A DNA stretch of 64,000 bases, from contig JAXMGX010000002.1 of NCBI GenBank assembly GCA_046347045.1, positions 62,001 through 126,000 on the forward strand. Direction: 5' to 3'. This document shows positions 25,045 to 32,321 of this stretch, one piece after another. The notes beneath the pieces are model-generated. The model was not told the origin of the DNA, made no database searches, and saw nothing but the letters and a program-made list of their open reading frames with translations. Origin of the DNA: ZC4RG30 sp046347045. GTDB taxonomy: Bacteria > Pseudomonadota > Gammaproteobacteria > Steroidobacterales > Steroidobacteraceae. The position numbers were made by a program, and so were the translations under genes. The number at the start of each line of letters is the position of its first letter. Within the stretch, counting starts at the first letter, position 1.

Positions 25045-26105
25045 CTTGAAATCGCTCCGCCGTGTCCCGGCACCATCCGTTCGAGATCGGACGCGCCGCC
25101 CACCGGTGGCGCCTGATCGGTGAGCGCGCGGATGAACAGGTTGGGCAATTCGGTATCGCGCGCGCCGTCCTTCGACGCCGCCCAGTGCAGCACCGACAGG
25201 CCGCGCTTCGGCACCAGCCACAGTCGCACGCCCGCGCCCAGATCGAACCACAGCGTGTCGCGCGTCGCCGGCGGCTCCGCGCCGGTCCAGGGCAGCGCTT
25301 CCCGGCGCCAGACGGGATGGCGCACCCCCTCCGCGTCGGAAGCCAGCAGCGCGCGGATCCAGTCCGGCGAGGCGAGACGCTCGCCTTCGAAATTGCCCTG
25401 CTGCAACAGCACATCGCCGATGCGCAGCCAGTCATCGAGCCGGGCCGTCATCAGGTAGTCCATGCGCAGTGCCTGGTCGCCGCTGCCCCACAGCGCGGCG
25501 TCACTTGCATGCAGCGGCTGCCACACGCGCTGCGAAACAGTCTGCGCGGCGCCGCCATCCGCATCGCGCAGCAGAATCGGCGGCGCGGCGCGAAGCCGGA
25601 ACCGGTGTCGGGCATCGGTCGACCAGGGATTACGCCAACCGGGGGTGCCGTACCACGCGGATTCCTCGCGCAGCGCGGCGATGGCCGCGTCGATGCTGAC
25701 GCGCCGTGTATCCACCAGCGGCGACAACGCCAGCGCGAACACCGCCGGGGTGAGATCGCCGCCGGTGAGTTGCGTGGCGCCGCTGGTGCCGGTACTGAAT
25801 GCCTGCAGGATGCGATGCCCATGGCGGTGCACGATGAGCGCGCGGGAGCCGAGCGCGTCGAGGCGCTTGCGGGCTTCCACCAGCGCCTCGGGTGCAATGC
25901 CCTCGGTCTCGGCGCTGGCCTCGGGCATGGGCGCGGGCTGACCCACCACCACCACGCGGGGCGACACGCTGAGGGCGATGCGGTCAGGGGGACCATTCGC
26001 GACGGCCTGGAAATACCGGCGCCAGAAGTCCACGTCGCCGCCGGCGAAGAATCCCGCCAGCAGCAGCAGGAACACCACCGTGTCGATGATGAGGAACTTC
26101 TTCAT
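25041..26105 (-). CDS. Membrane-anchored beta-lactamase-fold protein with eroded active site
   Basis: A 354-residue protein with an N-terminal membrane anchor (about residues 4-22). Residues 70-340 resemble the class C beta-lactamase/serine hydrolase fold, most clearly around 'RVWQPLHASDAALW' (193-206) and 'DDWLRIGDVLLQQGNFEGERL'. The SxxK nucleophile motif expected near 110-125 is absent (the region reads TQLTGGDLTPAVFALALSP), and the YxN motif is not recognisable. It may be a pseudoenzyme with a structural or binding role. It is coupled by four-base overlaps to the ABC ATPase upstream and the carbonic anhydrase downstream. Confidence 0.65.
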   Translation of the reverse strand: MKKFLIIDTVVFLLLLAGFFAGGDVDFWRRYFQAVANGPPDRIALSVSPRVVVVGQPAPMPEASAETEGIAPEALVEARKRLDALGSRALIVHRHGHRILQAFSTGTSGATQLTGGDLTPAVFALALSPLVDTRRVSIDAAIAALREESAWYGTPGWRNPWSTDARHRFRLRAAPPILLRDADGGAAQTVSQRVWQPLHASDAALWGSGDQALRMDYLMTARLDDWLRIGDVLLQQGNFEGERLASPDWIRALLASDAEGVRHPVWRREALPWTGAEPPATRDTLWFDLGAGVRLWLVPKRGLSVLHWAASKDGARDTELPNLFIRALTDQAPPVGGASDLERMVPGHGGAISR

Positions 26106-27631
26106 CGTCGTATCGTACCTGCGCGCAGAATGCGGCCGCGCCGCAGGTGCAATTCATGTGAAGCCTGTCGCGGCCATTCGCCCCGGTAGTGCGTGGCCAT
26201 CACCACGGTGACACCGGCGTCGATGCGCGCCTCGACCCAGGCCGCGAGCTGCGCCCGGATGTCGGGCGACAACCCCGTGAACGGCTCGTCCAGCAGCAGC
26301 ACCTGCGGACGCGTGACGATGGCCCGCGCGAACAGGATGCGTCGCACCTGGCCATAGGACATCTCGCCCAGCGACCGGTCCGCGAAATCCTCCATTTCGA
26401 CGGAGCGCAGCGCGGCGCGTGCCTTGCGCTGTTCGGCGGGCGTGGCGCGGAAGTTGAGACCCAGGCTGGCATGCAGCCCTGACACCACGGTATCGAGCAC
26501 GGTGTGGTAGCGCGGGTAGTCGGTCTGCAGATGCGGTGCGATCAGGCCGGTGCGCGCGCGGAAGGCATCGAGCGGCACGCCCGGCACCACGCCGGCGCGC
26601 TGGATGCGGCCATCGCTGGCCACCGAATGCTCGCCGTACAGCGTGCGCAGCAGCGTGGACTTGCCGGCGCCGTTGCCGCCATGAATCATCCAGCACTCGC
26701 CGCGGCGGATGGTCAGATCGATGTCGCAGAGCACGCGCTTTTCATCGAGCCACACATTTGCATGCTGCAGCGTGAACAACGGCTGGGCCTTGCGGGCAGA
26801 AGCCGAACCACTTCGCGCCGGTCGCCGCGAAGGGCGAAGCGTCGTGCCACCGGCAGCGCGACGCGTCACCGATGGCTCGCGCGACGCGGCCAGTGCCTGC
26901 TTCAGACGGCGCGGGGCAAGCACGCCGGCGTAGCGCACGCGCCCCGCATCGAGCCAGAGCAGGTGATCGGCGCCCGGCGGCACATCTTCTTCGCGGTGCG
27001 CGGAGCAAATCCACCCGCACTGCTTGAATCGCCCCGACTGCAGCACGCGGTACAGGCGTTCGCGATTCGCAACGTCCAGGCCGGTGGCCACCTCGTCCAG
27101 CAACAGCAGCGGCGCGCGCCAGGCCAGCGCACGCGCCAGCAACACCAGGCGGCGCTCGCCATACGACAGCGTCAGGAAAGAACGCCGCGCCAGCGTCGCG
27201 CTGCCGGTGAGGCGCAGCAGCGACAGGCAGCGCTTGCGCTCCGCAGGCGTCAGGCGATCCAGCGGAATGTCGGTGCGGTGCAGCCCGGTGCCCACCACCG
27301 CCAGCGCCGGATGGTTCCAGCCATAGCGTTCGTAGCGGTCCTGCCGTTCCGGCCCCAGCCAGGCAATCTCGTCACGCACATCTGCGGGCTGCTCATGCCA
27401 CTCCCCGTCGAGCAGGTAGCGGCGCGGCGAGGCCCTGGCGACATCGGGCCACACGTCCCCGGCCACCAGCTTCAGGAGCTGCGTCTTGCCTGCGCCGCTG
27501 GCGCCGATGACCAGCCAGCGTTCGCCGGGGCGGATATGCCAATGGACTGCCTGCAGCAGCACGCGTCCGGAGCGGGTCAGCCACAGATCGTCGAGCAGTA
27601 TCTCGAGTCGGGGTAAGCGTCGATATGCCAA
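26102..27631 (-). CDS. Double ABC ATPase (ModF-like)
   Basis: About 509 residues forming two ABC domains without membrane segments. Domain 1 has Walker A GASGAGKTQ, signature LSYGERR and Walker B LLLDEVATGLD; domain 2 has GGNGAGKST, MSYGQVRR and LLLDEPFTGLS, followed by the switch histidine (MATHYRGEW). This layout matches ModF/YlmA-type soluble ATPases, whose function is poorly known (photorepair-protein PhrA/ModF group). The start is uncertain: no ATG lies between the tRNA and the first strand, so TTG at 27631 after AAGG is proposed; the ATG at 27703 overlaps the CCA end of the tRNA. It is translationally coupled to the hydrolase-like gene. Confidence 0.8.
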   Translation of the reverse strand: MAYRRLPRLEILLDDLWLTRSGRVLLQAVHWHIRPGERWLVIGASGAGKTQLLKLVAGDVWPDVARASPRRYLLDGEWHEQPADVRDEIAWLGPERQDRYERYGWNHPALAVVGTGLHRTDIPLDRLTPAERKRCLSLLRLTGSATLARRSFLTLSYGERRLVLLARALAWRAPLLLLDEVATGLDVANRERLYRVLQSGRFKQCGWICSAHREEDVPPGADHLLWLDAGRVRYAGVLAPRRLKQALAASREPSVTRRAAGGTTLRPSRRPARSGSASARKAQPLFTLQHANVWLDEKRVLCDIDLTIRRGECWMIHGGNGAGKSTLLRTLYGEHSVASDGRIQRAGVVPGVPLDAFRARTGLIAPHLQTDYPRYHTVLDTVVSGLHASLGLNFRATPAEQRKARAALRSVEMEDFADRSLGEMSYGQVRRILFARAIVTRPQVLLLDEPFTGLSPDIRAQLAAWVEARIDAGVTVVMATHYRGEWPRQASHELHLRRGRILRAGTIRR

Positions 27632-27667
27632 GGCCTTGTTCTGCCTGCGATTGTGAATGGCGCGGCT

Positions 27668-27694
27668 CTTCTGCGTAAGTGATTGACGCAGAAG
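27668..27694 (-). other. Perfect 9-bp inverted repeat beside tRNA-Arg
   Basis: CTTCTGCGT and ACGCAGAAG form a perfect 9-bp stem around a nine-base loop, starting nine bases past the 3' end of the tRNA on its strand. It could end or trim the tRNA transcript, but there is no T-run, so it is not a canonical Rho-independent terminator. Confidence 0.6.
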
Positions 27695-27702
27695 GCCAAG
27701 CA

Positions 27703-27779
27703 TGGCGCGCCCGGAGGGATTCGAACCCCCGACCAACTGGTTCGAAGCCAGCTACTCTATCCAACTGAGCTACGGGCGC
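27703..27779 (-). tRNA. tRNA-Arg (anticodon TCG)
   Basis: The minus strand folds as a full cloverleaf of 77 bases: acceptor GCGCCCG/CGGGCGC, D-arm GCTC/GAGT, anticodon stem GCTGG/CCAGT with loop CTTCGAA giving anticodon TCG, variable TGGTC, and T-arm GGGGG-TTCGAAT-CCCTC. The discriminator G is followed by an encoded CCA (27705-27703). It reads CGA codons. An inverted repeat follows immediately. A TTGACC with ATGATA 17 bases later, on the same strand upstream (about 27820-27850), is a possible promoter. Confidence 0.96.
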
Positions 27780-27876
27780 CCGGCGGGGCGCCATGATGGC
27801 ATGGCCGCGACCGAGCCAGTAGTATCATCGCGAGTCATCGGACCCGGTCAACCGGGCACACAGGGGTAAACCGACC

Positions 27877-28242
27877 ATGAAGAAGATGTCCTGTCTCATC
27901 CTGCTGGCTGCCGTCGTTGCCTCGCCCGCCTGGGCCGCGTGCACCTACCCGGCCGCGCCCGCGAAACTGCCCGACGGCGCCACCGCCGCGCGCGAGGAAA
28001 TGGTCGCCGGCAAGAAGCTGGTCGAGGCCTACAACGCCGACATGAACACCTACCTCGGCTGCATCAAGAAAGAATACGACGAGTCGGTGGCCAAGCAGGC
28101 CGCCACGCTGACCGAAGAGCAGAAGCAGCAGATGGCTGCGCGCTACACCGCCAAGAACGATGCCGCCGTGGACGAACTTCAGGGCGTCGCGGCGCGCTTC
28201 AACGAGCAGCTTCGTGCATTCAAGGCCAAGGCCGCCAAGTAA
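27877..28242 (+). CDS. Small exported protein of unknown function
   Basis: A 121-residue protein with a clear signal peptide (MKKMSCLILLAAVVASPAWA). The mature part starts ACTYPAAP and then is mostly helical, rich in Ala, Lys and Glu, with two Cys (C22 and one in YLGCIKKEYDE) that could form a disulfide. AGGGG lies before the ATG. I do not recognise a named family. It diverges from the tRNA gene and is followed by moeA after 39 bases, a gap that contains a strong hairpin. Confidence 0.75.
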   Translation: MKKMSCLILLAAVVASPAWAACTYPAAPAKLPDGATAAREEMVAGKKLVEAYNADMNTYLGCIKKEYDESVAKQAATLTEEQKQQMAARYTAKNDAAVDELQGVAARFNEQLRAFKAKAAK

Positions 28243-28271
28243 TTCGCGTCCCTCATCACGCCTGACGGGGC

Positions 28272-28296
28272 GGCGGGCGTCGTGCTGACGCCCGCC
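28272..28296 (+). promoter_or_regulatory. 10-bp perfect hairpin enclosing the moeA start codon
   Basis: GGCGGGCGTC (28272-28281) and GACGCCCGCC (28287-28296) are perfect complements around the five-base loop GTGCT. The loop holds the GTG start codon of moeA at 28282. It may terminate transcription of the preceding small gene, though no T-run follows, or shape moeA translation. Confidence 0.7.
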
Positions 28297-29478
28297 CAGG
28301 CGGAAGAGCAGATCGCGCGCCACCTGCCCTGCCTGCCGATCGAATCGCTGCCGGTGAGCCAGTGCGCCGGTGCCGTGCTGCGCGAGAACATCTACGCCGA
28401 ACGCGACCAGCCGCCCTTCGACCGCGTGGCCATGGACGGCATCGCCATCGCCTCTTCGCAAGCCGCAACGACGCGCACACTGAAGCTGCAGGGCACGCAG
28501 GCGGCCGGCGATCCGCCGCTGACGCTGCAATCGCCGCTGCATTGCATCGAGATCATGACCGGCGCCATGCTGCCCGTCGGCTGCGATGCGGTAGTGCCGG
28601 TGGAGCGCATCGCCATCGCCAATGGCATGGCCACGCTCGAGGCGGACCTTGCAGTCACGGCGGGCATGAACGTGCACCACCGCGGCAGCGACCTTCGGCA
28701 AGGTGCGCTGATCGTCTCCTCGGGCATCCGCCTCGACGCGCCGCAGGTCGCGGCGGCGGCCGGCGCAGGCATGGCGCGGCTGCGCGTCAGCCAGGAGCCG
28801 GCCTTCATGGTGGTGTCCACCGGCAACGAACTGGTGGAGCCCGGCGAGCCCATCGAGGCCTGGCAATTGCGGCGCTCCAACGCCTACGGCATCGTCGCCT
28901 CGCTGCGGCGCCGCGGCTTCGCGCGGGTGGCCGACGATCACCTGCCCGACGATGCCGCCGCATTGCAGGCGAGGCTGCACGAGCACCTGCAGAGCTACAA
29001 CGTGCTCATCCTTTCCGGCGGCGTGTCGATGGGCAAGTTCGACCTGGTGCCCGCGGCGCTGGCCGCCTGCGGCGTGCAGCAGGTGTTCCACAAGGTGGCG
29101 CAACGCCCCGGCAAGCCCTTCTGGTTCGGCGTTGCCCCCGGCGGCGGCGCCGTGTTCGCGCTGCCGGGCAATCCCGTCTCCACGCTGGTGTGCCTGGCCC
29201 GCTACGTGATTCCCGCCATCGATCGCGCCATGGGGCTGGTGGAGTCGCAGTCGGTGCGCATCGCGCTGGGCGAGGCTGTTACGTTCAACACGCCGCTGGC
29301 CGGATTCCTGCCGGTGGCAACGGAAACCGATGAATGGGCCCGTCCCTGGGCCCGTCCCGTGGCGCACAACGGCTCGGGCGATTTTTCCGCGCTGGCGGGC
29401 ACCTGCGGATTTGTGGAATTGCCTCCCGGCCCCAATACTTACCCGAAGGGTTTCGTCACGAAGCTGTATCGCTGGTAA
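28282..29478 (+). CDS. moeA: Molybdopterin molybdenumtransferase MoeA
   Basis: MoeA inserts molybdate into adenylylated molybdopterin, the last step to active Moco. The 398 residues include 'DQPPFDRVAMDGIAI', 'IMTGAMLPVGCDAVVPVE' and the active-site block 'LILSGGVSMGKFDLV' with 'LPGNPVSTLVC'. The GTG at 28282 is used because the family N-terminus begins here (LTPAQAEEQIARHLP) and no later start fits. It leads the Moco operon and its stop is directly followed by moaA. No moaB/mogA adenylyltransferase gene is seen in the window, so that step must be encoded elsewhere. Confidence 0.95.
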   Translation: MLTPAQAEEQIARHLPCLPIESLPVSQCAGAVLRENIYAERDQPPFDRVAMDGIAIASSQAATTRTLKLQGTQAAGDPPLTLQSPLHCIEIMTGAMLPVGCDAVVPVERIAIANGMATLEADLAVTAGMNVHHRGSDLRQGALIVSSGIRLDAPQVAAAAGAGMARLRVSQEPAFMVVSTGNELVEPGEPIEAWQLRRSNAYGIVASLRRRGFARVADDHLPDDAAALQARLHEHLQSYNVLILSGGVSMGKFDLVPAALAACGVQQVFHKVAQRPGKPFWFGVAPGGGAVFALPGNPVSTLVCLARYVIPAIDRAMGLVESQSVRIALGEAVTFNTPLAGFLPVATETDEWARPWARPVAHNGSGDFSALAGTCGFVELPPGPNTYPKGFVTKLYRW

Positions 29479-30519
29479 ATGGACAACCTCGCCACACTCG
29501 ATCGCAGTCCGGAAGACAAGCTGGGCAGGCCGCTGCGCGATCTGCGCATCTCGGTCATGGACCGCTGCAACTTCCGTTGCCCCTACTGCATGCCGCGCGA
29601 GCGCTTCCACGAGCACTACGCCTTCCTGAAGACGGCCGAGCGGTTGTCCTTCGACGAGATCCTGCGGCTGGCGCGCCTGTTCGTGCCCATGGGCGTGCGC
29701 AAGCTGCGCATCACCGGCGGCGAGCCGCTGCTGCGCGTGAACCTGCCGGACCTCATCGCCGATCTCAACGCCATTCCCGGCGTCGAGGACATCGCGCTCA
29801 CCACCAACGGCGTGCTGCTGGGCAAGCACGCCTCCGAGCTCAAGGCCGCCGGCCTGTCGCGCGTCACGGTCAGCCTCGACAGCCTCGACCAGGACATCTT
29901 CGCCAGGATGAACGGCGGCTTCGGGCGCGTGAGCGAGGTGCTCGAGGGCATCGACCACGCGCTGGATGCGGGCCTCGGCCCGGTGAAGATCAATGCCGTG
30001 ATCCAGCGGGGCGTGAATGAAAGCAGCGTGCTGCCGCTGGTGGAAAGATTCCGCGGCACCGGCATCACCGTGCGTTTCATCGAATACATGGACGTGGGCA
30101 ACCGCAACGACTGGCGCGAGCAGCTCGTGGTGCCCTCGAAGGACCTGCAGGCGCTGATCCATGAACGCTGGCCGCTGCGGCCGGTCAAGGCCGACTACAC
30201 CGGCGAGGTGGCGCGCCGCTACGCCTTCGAAGATGGCAAGGGCGAAGTGGGATTCATCTCCTCGGTCACGCAGCCCTTCTGCGGCGCCTGCACCCGCGCG
30301 CGGCTTTCCTCCGACGGCGTGTTCTACACCTGCCTGTTCGCGCAGAGCGGCACCGACCTGCGCGGACCGCTGCGCGCCGGCGCCGACGACGCGGAACTGA
30401 GCCGCGTGATCCGCGGCACCTGGTCGAACCGCACCGACCGGTACAGCGAGCAGCGGATGATCCTCCGCTCGCGCGCCGCGGGCACGCCGAAGGTCGAAAT
30501 GAACTACATCGGCGGCTGA
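29479..30519 (+). CDS. moaA: GTP 3',8-cyclase MoaA
   Basis: A 346-residue radical-SAM enzyme that, with MoaC, converts GTP to cyclic pyranopterin monophosphate. The N-terminal [4Fe-4S] motif is CNFRCPYC (about 30-37), followed by 'LRITGGEPLLR'. The second cluster uses CGACTRARLSSDG and a later Cys (FYTC). The chain ends in Gly-Gly (MNYIGG), which is needed for activity in known MoaA. It starts at the base after the moeA stop, and moaC follows after one base, so translation is tightly coupled. Confidence 0.98.
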   Translation: MDNLATLDRSPEDKLGRPLRDLRISVMDRCNFRCPYCMPRERFHEHYAFLKTAERLSFDEILRLARLFVPMGVRKLRITGGEPLLRVNLPDLIADLNAIPGVEDIALTTNGVLLGKHASELKAAGLSRVTVSLDSLDQDIFARMNGGFGRVSEVLEGIDHALDAGLGPVKINAVIQRGVNESSVLPLVERFRGTGITVRFIEYMDVGNRNDWREQLVVPSKDLQALIHERWPLRPVKADYTGEVARRYAFEDGKGEVGFISSVTQPFCGACTRARLSSDGVFYTCLFAQSGTDLRGPLRAGADDAELSRVIRGTWSNRTDRYSEQRMILRSRAAGTPKVEMNYIGG

Positions 30520-30520
30520 C

Positions 30521-31012
30521 ATGGCCCGCTCCCGCGCCCGCCTCACGCACCTGGATGCCGCCAACCGCCCGACCATGGTCGACGTGGGCGACAAGACGGT
30601 CACGCGCCGCGAGGCGCGCGCCGAGGCCATCGTGAAGCTGCCGGCCGCCGTCGCGCGCGAACTGGCGCGTACCGGCCACCGCACGAAGAAGGGTCCGGTG
30701 TTCGACACCGCCATCATCGCCGGCGTGCTCGGCGCCAAGCGCACGCATGAACTGATCCCCTTCTGCCACCCGTTGCCGTTGTCGAGCGTGAAGATCGCGG
30801 TGGAGACCATGCGCGGCGGACTGCGCATCACCTGCGAAGTGGCGGTGGAGCATCGAACCGGCGTCGAAATGGAGGCGCTGACCGGCGCCTCGCTGGCCGC
30901 GCTCACCATCTACGACATGTGCAAGGCGCTGTCGCATGACATCAGCATCGGCCCGGTCAGGCTCATGGCCAAGAGCGGCGGTCGGCGCAATTTCAAACGG
31001 GGCGCGAAATGA
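30521..31012 (+). CDS. moaC: Cyclic pyranopterin monophosphate synthase MoaC
   Basis: The 163-residue MoaC partner of MoaA. Conserved parts are 'MVDVGDKTVTRREARAEA', 'KRTHELIPFCHPLPL', 'VEMEALTGASLAALTIYDMCKA' (split VEMEALTGAS / LAALTIYDMCKA) and the closing KSGGR. Length is typical. It overlaps the next gene, mobA-moaD, by four bases (ATGA). Confidence 0.98.
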   Translation: MARSRARLTHLDAANRPTMVDVGDKTVTRREARAEAIVKLPAAVARELARTGHRTKKGPVFDTAIIAGVLGAKRTHELIPFCHPLPLSSVKIAVETMRGGLRITCEVAVEHRTGVEMEALTGASLAALTIYDMCKALSHDISIGPVRLMAKSGGRRNFKRGAK

Positions 31013-31851
31013 GCGCGCCGCTGCATGGACTGGTGCTGGCCGGCGGCCGCAGCAGCCGGATGGGCCGCGACAAGGCTGCGCTGGAATACGCGGGGCGATC
31101 GCAGCTCGAACGTGCCTTCGCGCTGCTCGACCCGCTGGTGTCGCGCTGCTTCGTGTCGGTGCGCGCCGACCAGCAGCATGATCCGCTGCGCGCGCGCTTC
31201 CCGCAGATCGTCGATGCCGCACCGGGCGTGGAAGGCCCCGCGGCCGGAATACTGTCCGCGCTGCGCGCGCACCCGCAGTCCGCCTGGCTGGTGTTGGCCT
31301 GCGACCTGCCCTTCCTCGATGCCGGCACGCTGCAGCACCTGATCGCGCGCCGCGATCCCACCCGCACCGCCACCGCGTTCCGCAGCAGCCACGATGGCCT
31401 GCCCGAGCCGCTGTGCGCCATCTACGAACCCGCCGCGCGGTCCGCGCTCGAGGCCTTCGTGGCCGGCGGCCGCATCTGCCCGCGCAAGTTCCTGATCCAG
31501 TCCGATGCGCTGCTGCTGGACCAGCCGCGCGCCGAGTCACTGGACAACGTCAACACCCCCACCGAACTGGAGGAGGCGCGAAACCGCATGTCCCAGCCCA
31601 CCGTTGCCGCACGCGAGCTGCGCGTGCAGTACTTCGCACTGCTGCGCGAACAGGCCGGGCGCCGCGATGAAGCGGTGACCACCGGCGCCCCGACACCCCG
31701 CGAGCTGTTCGCGGAACTCGCAGCTCGCCACGGCTTCACGCTGGCACCCGAGCACCTGAAGGTGGCCGTGAACTCGGAATTCTCCGACTGGTCGCGTCCG
31801 CTGGCCGCGGGCGATCATGTGGTGTTCATCCCGCCGGTGGCCGGCGGATGA
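31009..31851 (+). CDS. mobA-moaD: MobA-MoaD fusion: Mo-cofactor guanylyltransferase plus molybdopterin synthase small subunit
   Basis: One 280-residue frame holds two functions. Residues 1-190 are MobA, which adds GMP to Moco: LAGGRSSRMGRDK (10-22) binds GTP, 'GPAAGIL' and 'LACDLPFLD' (96-104) are family motifs. Residues 198-280 are MoaD, the ubiquitin-like sulfur carrier, ending VVFIPPVAGG with the Gly-Gly tail required for adenylation by MoeB and thiocarboxylate formation. No stop separates them. An internal ATG at 31588 (Met194) is preceded by GAGGAGG at about 11 bases, so free MoaD could also be made. Overlaps of four bases link it to moaC and moaE. Confidence 0.92.
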   Translation: MSAPLHGLVLAGGRSSRMGRDKAALEYAGRSQLERAFALLDPLVSRCFVSVRADQQHDPLRARFPQIVDAAPGVEGPAAGILSALRAHPQSAWLVLACDLPFLDAGTLQHLIARRDPTRTATAFRSSHDGLPEPLCAIYEPAARSALEAFVAGGRICPRKFLIQSDALLLDQPRAESLDNVNTPTELEEARNRMSQPTVAARELRVQYFALLREQAGRRDEAVTTGAPTPRELFAELAARHGFTLAPEHLKVAVNSEFSDWSRPLAAGDHVVFIPPVAGG

Positions 31852-32321
31852 GCGCCTTTCGCTTCACCGCCACGCCCATCGACGGCAATCCGCTGCGCGC
31901 CGAACTCGTCGACACGCATTGCGGCGGCTTCACCTGCTTCGAAGGCTGGGTGCGCGATCACAACGAAGGCCAGCAGGTGCTGCACCTGGAGTACGAGGCC
32001 TTCGAGGCGCTGGGCGTGCGCGAAGGCGAGCGCATCCTGCGCGAGGCCTGCGAAAAATACGGCGTGACGCGCGCGCTGTGCGTGCACCGGCTGGGCGACC
32101 TGCAGCTGCGCGAGATCGCGGTCTGGGTGGGCGTGGCCGCCGCGCATCGCGACGAGGCCTTCAAGGCCTGTCGCTACATCATCGATGAAGTGAAACACCG
32201 CGTGCCCATCTGGAAGAAAGAGCACTACGTCAGCGGTGACTCAGGCTGGGTGAACTGCGAACGCTGTGCCGCCCATGCGGATGACCATTCGCATGGTCAT
32301 GCCCACCACCGCCACGGCTGA
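31848..32321 (+). CDS. moaE: Molybdopterin synthase large subunit MoaE
   Basis: MoaE joins MoaD to put two sulfurs into cPMP, making molybdopterin. The 157-residue protein shows 'GGFTCFEGWVRDHNEG', 'LHLEYEAFEALG', 'VHRLGDLQLREIAVWVGV' and the active-site lysines in 'KHRVPIWKKEHY'. The last 20 residues are unusual: a Cys/His-rich tail (CERCAAHADDHSHGHAHHRHG from about 137; shown in pieces CERCAAHADD, HSHGHAHHRHG) that could bind metal. The stop touches the convergent proA stop with no gap. Confidence 0.96.
   Translation: MSAFRFTATPIDGNPLRAELVDTHCGGFTCFEGWVRDHNEGQQVLHLEYEAFEALGVREGERILREACEKYGVTRALCVHRLGDLQLREIAVWVGVAAAHRDEAFKACRYIIDEVKHRVPIWKKEHYVSGDSGWVNCERCAAHADDHSHGHAHHRHG

Noticed and set aside
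27703..27779. Integration site of a genomic island at the tRNA-Arg gene
   Set aside because: No integrase and no direct repeat of the tRNA 3' end was noticed in the window; flanking genes are ordinary chromosomal genes.
27843..27856. Small hairpin CCCGG-TCAA-CCGGG before the small exported protein gene
   Set aside because: Five-base stem without T-run and close to the ribosome-binding site; too weak to call a terminator or riboswitch.
28243..28281. Moco riboswitch upstream of the Moco operon
   Set aside because: Only 39 bases precede moeA, too short for that aptamer, and none of its conserved core is present.
27835..30909. 1024-codon minus-strand frame opposite moeA, moaA and moaC
   Set aside because: Shadow of the Moco genes, whose motifs are intact on the plus strand.
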